From the NCBI GenBank assembly GCA_022772585.1, contig JALEZN010000092.1:1-40313 (forward strand): 40,313 bases of DNA, written 5' to 3'. Below are positions 8,203 through 14,852 of this stretch, one piece after another. The notes beneath the pieces are model-generated. The model did not search any database. It was not told where the DNA came from and worked only from the letters and a program-made list of their open reading frames with translations. The position numbers and the translations under genes are program-made. This stretch comes from Clostridiales bacterium. Its GTDB lineage: Bacteria > Bacillota > Clostridia > Oscillospirales > Oscillospiraceae. Every line of letters starts with the position of its first letter. The first letter of the stretch is position 1.

Positions 8203-9393
8203 TTATCCGTTATGATCTTCCAGCCAGCGCTTGGCCAGATAAGCCATGCCGCCGGCGCCGATATACATGGGTTCCTCCCGGAACACCACCCTGGGGTTGT
8301 GCATGGGATACTTGGCCCCATCCAGCGTGCTTCCGACCGCCAGCACCACCTGGATACCGGGAATGTTCTCCAGCACATTGCTGAAATCCTCGGCCCCCAT
8401 GGCGGCCTCATTTCCCTTGATCTTGACGCCTTCCTCCCCCACCAGCTCAGTGAAGTAGGTCCGTGCCGCCTCAAAGACCGCCTCGTCATTGTACAGTGGA
8501 CGGCAGCCGCCGCACACCTCAAAGGTCGCCTCGGCACGGAAGGCTTTTCCGATGCTCTCAGTGATTTCCCGCATACGACGCAGGAGCTTCTGCCGCACTT
8601 CTTCCTTCAGCGCCCGCATGGTCCCCTCCATCACTGCCGTCCCAGGGATAACGTTCGGCGCCTCGCCGCTGTGGAACATCCCCTGGGTAATGACGGCCAC
8701 ATCCTGAGAATTGATCTCCCGCGCGCTCAGTTCCTGGAATGCGGTATGGATATGCGCTGCTGCCGTGATGGGGTCCACCCCCTGGTCGGGGTTGGCCCCG
8801 TGGCAGCCCAACCCCTTGACCACCACGCGGTATACATCACAGGAAGCGTTGCCAAGTCCCTTTTTCAGCACCAGGCTGTTCACCGGGAAGGGAGACACGC
8901 TGCTGACATGGAGGGTCACCGCAGCATCCACATGGGGATCCTCCGCCACGCCGGCCTTCATCATCTTGGCCGCGCCGGTAAATATTTCCTCGGCAGGCTG
9001 GAACATCAGTTTAACAGTTCCGCACAGCTCATCCTCATGGGCTTTCAGGATCTTGGCCGCGCCCAGCAACATGGCGGTGTGCATATCGTGTCCGCAGGAA
9101 TGGGCACAGCCGTTCTCACAGGCAAACGAAACGCCGGATTGCTCCTGCATGGGCAGTGCGTCCATATCGGCACGGAGAAGGATACATTTTCCCGGTTTTT
9201 TGCCGCCCAGGTTGACCACCAGGCCACACTCGCAGATTTCCTTGGCCTCAATGCCCATTCCGGCCAGTTTTTTCTTGACATAGGCGGCTGTTTCGGGCAG
9301 ATGCTCCCCCACCTCCGCATGACGGTGCAGCCACCGGCGGTCATTCACCATCTCGTCCTGAAGTGCTTTTGCTTCGGCCAGATAATCGCTCAT
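8203..9393 (-). CDS. M20 family metallo-amidohydrolase
   Basis: 396 aa when started at the ATG preceded by AGGAGGA; the frame is open further upstream but that part reads as non-coding. It belongs to the M20D aminoacylase/amidohydrolase group, which removes N-acyl groups or cleaves small dipeptides and conjugated amino acids. Visible features are RRWLHRHAEVGE, LLRADMDALPMQE (about 72-84), the metal site SCGHDMHTAMLLGAA (Cys100, His102), FQPAEE (catalytic Glu), GCHGANPDQGVDP, and PMHNPRVVFRE with a late His ligand. It is the last gene of a three-gene minus operon with two membrane proteins, which suggests they import its substrate. The substrate is unknown. Confidence 0.9.
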   Translation of the reverse strand: MSDYLAEAKALQDEMVNDRRWLHRHAEVGEHLPETAAYVKKKLAGMGIEAKEICECGLVVNLGGKKPGKCILLRADMDALPMQEQSGVSFACENGCAHSCGHDMHTAMLLGAAKILKAHEDELCGTVKLMFQPAEEIFTGAAKMMKAGVAEDPHVDAAVTLHVSSVSPFPVNSLVLKKGLGNASCDVYRVVVKGLGCHGANPDQGVDPITAAAHIHTAFQELSAREINSQDVAVITQGMFHSGEAPNVIPGTAVMEGTMRALKEEVRQKLLRRMREITESIGKAFRAEATFEVCGGCRPLYNDEAVFEAARTYFTELVGEEGVKIKGNEAAMGAEDFSNVLENIPGIQVVLAVGSTLDGAKYPMHNPRVVFREEPMYIGAGGMAYLAKRWLEDHNG

Positions 9394-9419
9394 TTTTTCC
9401 TCCTTGGTCTGTCCGGTCC

Positions 9420-10160
9420 TTACTGGTCGGCCTTCTCTGCCTTCTTTCCTTCCAGCACATACACGACGTACGCGATCAGCACCGTGACGCCCACCGCGCT
9501 GCTGGTGCCATAGCGCTTCAGGAAGGGAGTAATACCGGTCTTGATGAGAAGGAGCATGACCAGACCGGGGATCATCCACATCACGGACTTCTTGATGCCG
9601 TACTTGCTCACACGGAAGGACAGCAGCGCGCCGATCAGCGCGGGGATCACATAGTCGAACGCCTTCAGGATCACAGGCGGCAGCAGGGGAATAAACCAGT
9701 TGCCCACCATGACCACCACAAAGAGGATGATCAGGTTCACATAGACCGAGATGGCCACGCCGATGGTGGTCACCACCTGGCCTCTGGGCGTCTCCACCGC
9801 TACATCATAGTTCTTTTGCAGGGTACTGGCAATCGGAACGCGGACATTTTTACAGTTTCCTGCAAAATAGCTCATATACAGGGGAGCGGCGCCCAGCACA
9901 GGGAACCAGGTAAAGGGCTCAGCGATCCACATGCCCACATACATGGCGGCAATAGCGCCCGCCACTGCAATGTAGGTGGTGAACGGAAGCTGGTAGCCCT
10001 TCACGAAATAAAGATAGGCCACCGGGAGGTAAGACAGCACCAGGGCAATCGCCATCGTGGTACGGCCGATCACATGGACCTTGGGCGAATAGCTGCTGGC
10101 ATAATCCTTCTGGACCTCCTGATCCGCAGCTGTCATATTCACATTTTCACTCTTGCTCAT
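9420..10160 (-). CDS. Multi-spanning membrane protein, putative transporter subunit
   Basis: 246 aa, not recognised as a characterised family. A soluble N-terminus of about 30 residues is followed by roughly six hydrophobic stretches, e.g. TTMAIALVLSYLPVAYLYFV, TTIGVAISVYVNLIILFVVVMV, and near the C-terminus VMWMIPGLVMLLLI. A polar loop between spans contains FAGNCKNVRVPIA. The C-terminus is charged (EGKKAEKADQ). The ATG at 10160 has GGGAGGG upstream. It lies 15 bp after a DUF5058-like membrane protein and 26 bp before the M20 amidohydrolase. The pair is probably a two-component permease for the amidohydrolase substrate; that is inference from context. Confidence 0.75.
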   Translation of the reverse strand: MSKSENVNMTAADQEVQKDYASSYSPKVHVIGRTTMAIALVLSYLPVAYLYFVKGYQLPFTTYIAVAGAIAAMYVGMWIAEPFTWFPVLGAAPLYMSYFAGNCKNVRVPIASTLQKNYDVAVETPRGQVVTTIGVAISVYVNLIILFVVVMVGNWFIPLLPPVILKAFDYVIPALIGALLSFRVSKYGIKKSVMWMIPGLVMLLLIKTGITPFLKRYGTSSAVGVTVLIAYVVYVLEGKKAEKADQ

Positions 10161-10175
10161 ATGTATTACCCTCCC

Positions 10176-10880
10176 TTATGCTACAATGGCATTGGCGATA
10201 GACGCGGCGGCCATGCCGCCGATCATGGCCAGGCCCATGGTCCAATCCTTCAGCTTGGGATGCTTCTGGCACACAACACCCAGGCCCATGGAACACAGCA
10301 GGCCGGCGATCACGCCCACAGCATTGGGGATACTCTTGGAGCCGGTATCCACCGCCCAGAACCCCAGGAAGCCAAACGCGGCGGCCAGACTCAGCATGGG
10401 CAGGAAGGAGCGCTTTTTCGTAGCGGCCTTGATCACAGCGTTGTCCATGGGCTTACAGGTCAGGATCAGATGGATAAAATAAGGGGCGCTGGCGGTGATC
10501 ATGCCGAAGATAGCCACCGTGAAGACTGCTTCGTCAAAATTGGGATCTCCAAAGGGGATGCCGACCGTATTGGCGGCGATATTCGCTACCATCAGCTCAA
10601 AATCCGCCGCGCCGATAACGCCGCAGCGCATAAAGGTGACTGCGGAGCCCAGCAGCGGGATCAGCGTCAGGACAACAATGACCACGGAGAATGCCGGACC
10701 CACCGTGGCGATGACGCTGGTCTTGGCCATATCCTTCAGTTCCTCCGCGGTATACAGGCTGTGCTTCTTGTTGAAGCGAAGGGCATGAACGAGAAACAGT
10801 GTTGCCTGGACAATAACGAACCCTGTCAAAAGCAGAGCGAACGGCCATACAGCTTTTGTTATATTTTCCAATGCAGTCAT
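10176..10880 (-). CDS. DUF5058-like membrane protein, putative transporter subunit
   Basis: 234 aa from the ATG at 10880, which has GGAGAGG upstream; a longer frame exists but lacks a good site. The pattern of an N-terminal span (WPFALLLTGFVIVQATLFLV), a conserved stretch SVIATVGPAFSVVIVVLTLI and RCGVIGAADFELMVANIAA resembles the DUF5058 family of membrane proteins often found next to M20 amidohydrolases. About six spans are visible. It is the promoter-proximal gene of the minus operon with the second membrane protein and M20 enzyme. The family assignment is from memory and moderate in strength; the transport function is inferred. Confidence 0.65.
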   Translation of the reverse strand: MTALENITKAVWPFALLLTGFVIVQATLFLVHALRFNKKHSLYTAEELKDMAKTSVIATVGPAFSVVIVVLTLIPLLGSAVTFMRCGVIGAADFELMVANIAANTVGIPFGDPNFDEAVFTVAIFGMITASAPYFIHLILTCKPMDNAVIKAATKKRSFLPMLSLAAAFGFLGFWAVDTGSKSIPNAVGVIAGLLCSMGLGVVCQKHPKLKDWTMGLAMIGGMAAASIANAIVA

Positions 10881-11072
10881 AGTTTTCCTCTCCTTTGTGT
10901 TTGGTGTTTCGGTGAGCAGATCTTCAGCTTTTCTGAACGGGCGCCCACATTCCTCCTTCCGGGAAAAGCGGTCAAGCACATCGGCATGCCCCTGCTTTTC
11001 CGTATCTCTTTCGTAAAAATGCACGAAAACCAATCTGTTATTCGCTGTGCATCCGCCTCTTTGACCAGGACA

Positions 11073-11101
11073 ATCGTAACACGGCCTGGCTTTTCTGTGA
11101 A
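11073..11101 (-). promoter_or_regulatory. Sigma-A-type promoter for the M20/membrane-protein operon
   Basis: On the minus strand TTCACA (11096-11101) is followed after 17 bases by TACGAT (11073-11078), with a TG one base upstream of the -10 (extended -10). It would give a leader of about 190 nt before the ATG at 10880. The 375-bp gap 10881-11255 holds only this promoter, a small TTTCGT/ACGAAA hairpin (11009-11028) and the terminator at 11164-11195. Confidence 0.5.
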
Positions 11102-11163
11102 ATACCTCTTTTCAGTACCCGGCACTTCATTTTTTGATAGCCCTTTTTGTGCCGTAAGACAAA

Positions 11164-11195
11164 CAGCGCCCGCAGGACATTCCCTGCGGACGCTG
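11164..11195 (-). terminator. Terminator downstream of bcp
   Basis: A 13-bp stem with one mismatch (CAGCG..CAGG at 11164-11176 with CCTGCGG..GCTG at 11183-11195) and a 6-nt loop. On the minus strand it is followed by TTTGTCTT. It lies 60 bp past the bcp stop. Confidence 0.65.
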
Positions 11196-11255
11196 CTTTA
11201 TATATGCTGTGATCAGCCCGGACAACTGCGGCACAAGAGGTCCTCCCGTCCCGCA

Positions 11256-11720
11256 TTACTCCTCTCCGTCCAGATAGGCCAGCAGATCGGCGGCGTTGGT
11301 GTCCGGCTTCACCTTGGGCATGACCTTCTCGATCACGCCCTTCCCGTCGATGAGGTAGGTGGAGCGCACCACGCCCATGCTCACCTTGCCGTAGAGCTTC
11401 TTCTCCTGCCATACGCCATAGGCCTGAATAGCGGTGAGCTCCGGGTCGGAAAGCAGGGTGAAGGGCAGGGCGTGCTTGTCCGCAAACTTCCGGTGAGAGG
11501 CGGCGGAGTCCCGGCTGATGCCGATGACCGCCACATCCCGCCGCCTGAACTCCTCATGGGCGGCAGCAAAGGCGCAGGCCTGCCGGGTGCGGCCCGGCGT
11601 GTTGTCCCTGGGATAAAAGTACAGCACCACTTTTTCCCCCGCGAAGTCCGACAGGGACACCGGGTTCCCGTCCTGATCCGGCAGGGTGAACTCCGGCGCT
11701 TTCATTCCCACTTCCAGCAT
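11256..11720 (-). CDS. bcp: Bcp/PrxQ-type peroxiredoxin lacking the peroxidatic cysteine
   Basis: 154 aa, normal length for a thioredoxin-fold peroxiredoxin of the Bcp/PrxQ class. Recognisable blocks are APEFTLPDQDGNPVSLSDF, KVVLYFYPRDNTPG, VIGISRDS, FTLLSDPE and the C-terminal STYLIDGKGVI. In this family the loop reads TPGCTxxAC, where the first Cys attacks peroxide and the second (five residues on) resolves. Here the loop is TPGRTRQAC: Arg44 (codon CGC) replaces the peroxidatic Cys and Cys49 is kept. The change is one transition from TGC. The protein should lack normal thiol peroxidase activity, unless this is a sequencing error. It starts one base after the yaaA stop behind AAAGGAGGAG. Confidence 0.9.
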   Translation of the reverse strand: MLEVGMKAPEFTLPDQDGNPVSLSDFAGEKVVLYFYPRDNTPGRTRQACAFAAAHEEFRRRDVAVIGISRDSAASHRKFADKHALPFTLLSDPELTAIQAYGVWQEKKLYGKVSMGVVRSTYLIDGKGVIEKVMPKVKPDTNAADLLAYLDGEE

Positions 11721-11721
11721 G

Positions 11722-12471
11722 TTAAGCTCCTCCTTTGATGAATACCAGATGATCCTGATCCGAATGACCGGAGGAAAAGCGGTAGCCCAGCTCCGCGAAG
11801 GCCCGGACATCGTCGGGCCCTTCCGCCCGCTGCTCCGCCAGCCAGCGCACCATCTGGCCCCGGGCCATCTTGCACATGGTGCCCTTCTCCACGATCTTTC
11901 CCTCCCGCAGCTCCCCGAAGGTGCAGGTGATGAAGCGGACGGAGTCGGGCAGCCAGGGCTCCACCGCCCGGCTGTACTCCCGGGAGGCCAGGTTGAGCAC
12001 CGTATCCGTTTCCTCTGCCAGAGCGCCGGCCAGCTGATCGCCCCAGAAGGCGTACAGGTCCCGGCAGCCGTCCACGGCCAGCCTGGCCTGCATCTCCAGC
12101 CGGTATGGGGTCACCCCGTCGAAGGGGCCCAGCAGTCCGTAAAACCCCGACAGGATACGCAGGTGCTCCCCAATGTAGGCCAGCGGCTCCCGCTCCAGAA
12201 CGCCGGGGGCCAGATAGCGGTACTGGATGCCCTCATAGGCCAGGACAGCCGGGGTCAGCCCCCGGCGCAGATCCATGGTCTTCAGGCGCTCCACATTCTC
12301 CGCGGCGATGGCGTCGTTGCACTTCCACAGCTTCTGCAGTTCCCCGGGGGTCATACCCTCCAGGGCGGCCTTGAGCCGCTCCGTCCGGTCCAGGAAGCGG
12401 GGCAGCCCCTCCGGGGCCAGGCTGTCGGTATCCACAATCATTTTCTTGGCCGGTGAGATGATGATGCGCAT
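11722..12471 (-). CDS. yaaA: Peroxide stress protein YaaA (DUF328 family)
   Basis: 249 aa. Starts MRIIISPAKKM, the diagnostic N-terminus of YaaA. Other family blocks are AYEGIQYRYL, ILSGFYGLLGPFDGVTPYRLEM, LYAFWGD, LNLASREYSRAV, and KMARGQMVRWL. In E. coli YaaA lowers free iron under hydrogen peroxide and has a DNA-binding fold. It directly precedes bcp with a one-base gap, so the two oxidative stress genes are coupled. The longer frame beginning at 12504 was rejected because the conserved N-terminus is at this ATG. Confidence 0.92.
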   Translation of the reverse strand: MRIIISPAKKMIVDTDSLAPEGLPRFLDRTERLKAALEGMTPGELQKLWKCNDAIAAENVERLKTMDLRRGLTPAVLAYEGIQYRYLAPGVLEREPLAYIGEHLRILSGFYGLLGPFDGVTPYRLEMQARLAVDGCRDLYAFWGDQLAGALAEETDTVLNLASREYSRAVEPWLPDSVRFITCTFGELREGKIVEKGTMCKMARGQMVRWLAEQRAEGPDDVRAFAELGYRFSSGHSDQDHLVFIKGGA

Positions 12472-12500
12472 TCCGGTCTCCGCCCCTTTCTCTGCCGCCC

Positions 12501-12833
12501 TCACAGGCCCACCCGGTACAGGGGGATGACCTGGATGACCGGCTCCTCATAGGGGTGGACCCGCCTGACGGCCTCCACCGTCTCATCCACCCGCCCGGTA
12601 CGGCAGGTGACCTCCACCTTCAGCTCCGGCTCGGTGCTGATCTCTCCCGCCCGGCCCAGATAGGGATGCGTCCCCTCCAGAGGCCGCCAGCAGCTGGTGA
12701 CTCTGCTGTAGGACAGACAGCTGTCGTACTTGCCGATATGCCCGGCGTCCACCGCCCGCAGGACCTCCTGAAGTGCCGGAAGATGGCTCTCCGGGATGAA
12801 GATCTCCAGCTTGCAGCAGGCAAACTCAGGCAT
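12501..12833 (-). CDS. YqfO/NIF3 CutA-like small domain protein
   Basis: 110 aa. The sequence (FACCKLEIFIPESHLPALQEVLRAV near the N-terminus, DSCLSYSRVTSCWRPLEGTHPYLG in the middle, RVHPYEEPVIQVIPL at the end) matches the stand-alone CutA/PII-like domain that is inserted in NIF3/YqfO proteins. No biochemical function is established for such stand-alone copies; metal or nucleotide sensing is only a guess. Its start lies 8 nt inside the preceding small acidic protein, with GGGAGG upstream, so they are co-translated. It lies 29 bp before yaaA. Confidence 0.8.
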   Translation of the reverse strand: MPEFACCKLEIFIPESHLPALQEVLRAVDAGHIGKYDSCLSYSRVTSCWRPLEGTHPYLGRAGEISTEPELKVEVTCRTGRVDETVEAVRRVHPYEEPVIQVIPLYRVGL

Positions 12834-13068
12834 AGGGGCCTCCCATCTCGTCCAGAAGGTCCCGCAGCTCGTCGGCCAGATCCTCCAGCTCCTCGTGCCG
12901 GTCGCCCCAGGCCTCGTACGCCTCGCTCTCCATGTCCGCCGGCTCCTCCTCATCCAGCGCCCGAAGCCGCGCCTCCACCGCGTCCAGATACTCCCGCAGC
13001 TCCTCTCCGCTCATCCCTTCCGGGTCGGGTTCCCCCGCGTACCGGTCAAAAGCAAGGATGTCCGCCAT
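12826..13068 (-). CDS. Small acidic helical protein, unknown function
   Basis: 80 aa, not recognised. ATG at 13068 behind AGGAGGCG. The composition is very acidic (many Glu/Asp, e.g. ALDEEEPADMESEAYEAWGD) with heptad-like Leu spacing in the second half (HEELEDLADELRDLLDEM), so mostly helical or coiled coil. Overlap with the YqfO-like gene and common direction make it the first gene of a four-gene unit ending in bcp. The good ribosome binding site and overlap support that it is real. Confidence 0.7.
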   Translation of the reverse strand: MADILAFDRYAGEPDPEGMSGEELREYLDAVEARLRALDEEEPADMESEAYEAWGDRHEELEDLADELRDLLDEMGGPYA

Positions 13069-13087
13069 AAAATCGCCTCCTGTAAAC

Positions 13088-13173
13088 CGCTCGCAGCGCT
13101 GTTGTGCCGCAGGCACAAGTTTCACTAGGCTCCCCACCGCCGGCGCGGCGGCTCGCCAAGTGAAGCTATTGTA
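13088..13173 (-). promoter_or_regulatory. Structured leader of three consecutive hairpins, with a -10-like box
   Basis: Three inverted repeats lie back to back: CGCT/AGCG (13088-13098), the perfect TTGTGCC/GGCACAA (13102-13118), and TTCACTxGGC/GCCxAGTGAA (13121-13164) enclosing CCGCCG/CGGCGG. On the minus strand TACAAT (13168-13173) just upstream could be a -10 box, though no good -35 is seen. The region leads into the 80-aa gene at 13068. None of the hairpins has a T-run. It is either a regulatory leader or a copy of a dispersed palindromic element. Confidence 0.45.
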
Positions 13174-13203
13174 CCGCAAACGCCGCAAAAAAACAGGGGG
13201 CTT

Positions 13204-14214
13204 TTACTCTGTCCGGATGGTATCCAGCAAAAATCTCTGTCCTCTCCCCTGCTGCCGGGCCCGTTCATAGACCACAGCGGCGCAGCTGACATCGTGGGCG
13301 CCCATACCCATGTGGGTGGAGACGATGATCTCATTCTCCCGCTCCCGACCGGGCACCCGACCAGTCAGGAGTTCCGTCATGTCGCCGAATACATCTGCCT
13401 CCTCCAGCAGGCCGCCGGGATTGAGCCGGGGACTTTTCAGGATATAGGCGTCCGGCTTTCGATAGCCCAGATACCACTTGTCCGCCTTCCTGCCCAGCGC
13501 AGGGTCCAGGTCCCGAAATCCCTCCATGCCAATGACGGTGGTACCGGGAGCCACCATATCCGCCGTCACCAGCGTGGTCTGGGCCCCCGATGCCATCAGG
13601 ACCAGGCCGCTGCCTGTCAACGCCTCCTCAGGGGAGGCGCAGATCACCACCTCCGCCCGGAGGGAAAACTCCCGCTTCACCCGCTCCATAGGTCCGCGGC
13701 TGCGGCTGAAGAGGCGGATGCGTTTCAGAGATGGAAATTTAGTAAGAAACCCCCGTATTCCCGCCCTGGCCTGGGCGCCGCAGCCGATTACCGAAAGGAC
13801 CTCCGGGTCCGGATTGGACAGGCAGGCAGCCTGCACGGCGCCGTGTCCCCCCGCGGTACGCATGGCTGTAATATTGGTCGCCCCCACGATGGCCACAGGC
13901 GAACCGCTGCGGACATCGCTGAGGATGACCAGGTTGCCGTGGCTGAACGGATAGCCCGGAAGGGGGGCGCCGTAGGTATCGATCCATTTAACGCCGGCAA
14001 AGCCCCTGTGATGTAAAATGGCGGGCATGGAGTGAAAATTATTCCTTTTTTTCCCATCGGCATACATCAATGCCATCTCACCCACGGTGATATCTCCCAG
14101 GCCGATGTGACGGAAGGTATCCTCAGCAGCGGCAATGGCGTCCGCCGGAGTGAGCAGATCCAGTACGTCGTTCTCGTTTAAAAGCAGCAGTTCTTCACGG
14201 ATCTCCATTATCAT
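13204..14214 (-). CDS. Ornithine cyclodeaminase/mu-crystallin family protein
   Basis: 336 aa. Rossmann-type NAD(P) motif VIGCGAQARAGIRGFL lies near residues 130-145, preceded by the family block NITAMRTAGGHGAVQAA; later blocks are GTTVIGMEGFRDLDPALGRKADKWYL and THMGMGAHDVSCAAVVY. Family members include ornithine cyclodeaminase, alanine dehydrogenase, ketimine reductase and opine-type or lysine-cyclising enzymes; they interconvert amino acids and cyclic or linear imines. The exact substrate is unknown. Start at 14214 has GGGGGCC upstream; an ATG at 14208 is an alternative. It is the last gene of the minus-strand gene run but sits after a probable terminator. Confidence 0.88.
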   Translation of the reverse strand: MIMEIREELLLLNENDVLDLLTPADAIAAAEDTFRHIGLGDITVGEMALMYADGKKRNNFHSMPAILHHRGFAGVKWIDTYGAPLPGYPFSHGNLVILSDVRSGSPVAIVGATNITAMRTAGGHGAVQAACLSNPDPEVLSVIGCGAQARAGIRGFLTKFPSLKRIRLFSRSRGPMERVKREFSLRAEVVICASPEEALTGSGLVLMASGAQTTLVTADMVAPGTTVIGMEGFRDLDPALGRKADKWYLGYRKPDAYILKSPRLNPGGLLEEADVFGDMTELLTGRVPGRERENEIIVSTHMGMGAHDVSCAAVVYERARQQGRGQRFLLDTIRTE

Positions 14215-14279
14215 CTGTGGCCCCCTGTCTCTGTTTTTGTCCAAAAAGCTCCCGTTTTGCAGGGAGCAGGCTCAGGAAA

Positions 14280-14304
14280 GGGCCGCCGCATCCCGCGGCG
14301 GCCC
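14280..14304 (-). terminator. Probable terminator after the Fe-S subunit gene
   Basis: A perfect 10-bp stem, GGGCCGCCGC (14280-14289) and GCGGCGGCCC (14295-14304), with a 5-nt loop. On the minus strand it is followed by TTTCC, a short T-tract. It lies between the Fe-S subunit and the cyclodeaminase-family gene and may reduce read-through. Confidence 0.5.
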
Positions 14305-14320
14305 CCGAAAAAAGGTGATC

Positions 14321-14848
14321 TTATTTCTTTTTTCGAAGCGAGAGCTGATCGATCAGCGCACTGCACGCCTTGTTGCTGCCGCTGGCTCTGTATTCCTCTT
14401 CGGTCACGCAGGTCAGCGCGCCGAAGGAGCAGGCCCGGACACAGGCCGGCTGCAGGCCATTCTTGACACGGGTGTTGCAGCCGTCGCACTTCACCATCTT
14501 CCCATCGGAGGGGCGGTAGCGGGGCGCACCAAAGGGACAGGCCATGGCACAGCTCTTACAGCCAATGCAGTTGGTGTTGTCGTAGACCGTAAAGCCGGTC
14601 TCCGGGTCCTTGCTCAGGCAGCCTACCGGGCAGGCATCGATACAGGGCGCGTCGGCACAGTGCATACAGGCGGTGGAAAGATAAGCGCAGTAAACGCCGC
14701 CGTCCTCCAGTTCGATCTCCTCGTCAAAGGTCTTGCGGAAACACTGCTCGCCGGCGGAGAGATCAATGTCGTTCTGGTCCATACAGCCCATCATGCAGGC
14801 GGAACAGGCGCAGCATTTCTCCTGGTCAAATACAAAAACATGTTTCAT
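14321..14848 (-). CDS. Four-[4Fe-4S] ferredoxin-type electron-transfer subunit
   Basis: 175 aa, of the DmsB/NrfC/HycB-like class that partners molybdopterin oxidoreductases. Sixteen cysteines form four cluster motifs: C12-C15-C18-C22, C61-C64-C69-C73, C94-C97-C100-C104 and C121-C124-C136-C140, each followed by the expected partner ligands in the ferredoxin-like fold. There is no signal peptide or membrane span, so it acts in the cytosol. It starts 4 bp after the molybdoenzyme stop, behind AGGAGG. It should pass electrons between the FAD protein encoded upstream and the molybdenum site. Confidence 0.93.
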   Translation of the reverse strand: MKHVFVFDQEKCCACSACMMGCMDQNDIDLSAGEQCFRKTFDEEIELEDGGVYCAYLSTACMHCADAPCIDACPVGCLSKDPETGFTVYDNTNCIGCKSCAMACPFGAPRYRPSDGKMVKCDGCNTRVKNGLQPACVRACSFGALTCVTEEEYRASGSNKACSALIDQLSLRKKK

Positions 14849-14852
14849 GGGA

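Noticed and set aside
9394-9579. N-terminal extension of the M20 protein
   Set aside because: It overlaps the preceding membrane protein gene; AGGAGGA lies directly before the ATG at 9393.
9363-11738. A 791-codon plus-strand open frame across the M20 operon
   Set aside because: It spans three recognisable minus-strand genes, two gaps and a terminator, has no family features and is rich in His/Gln/Gly.
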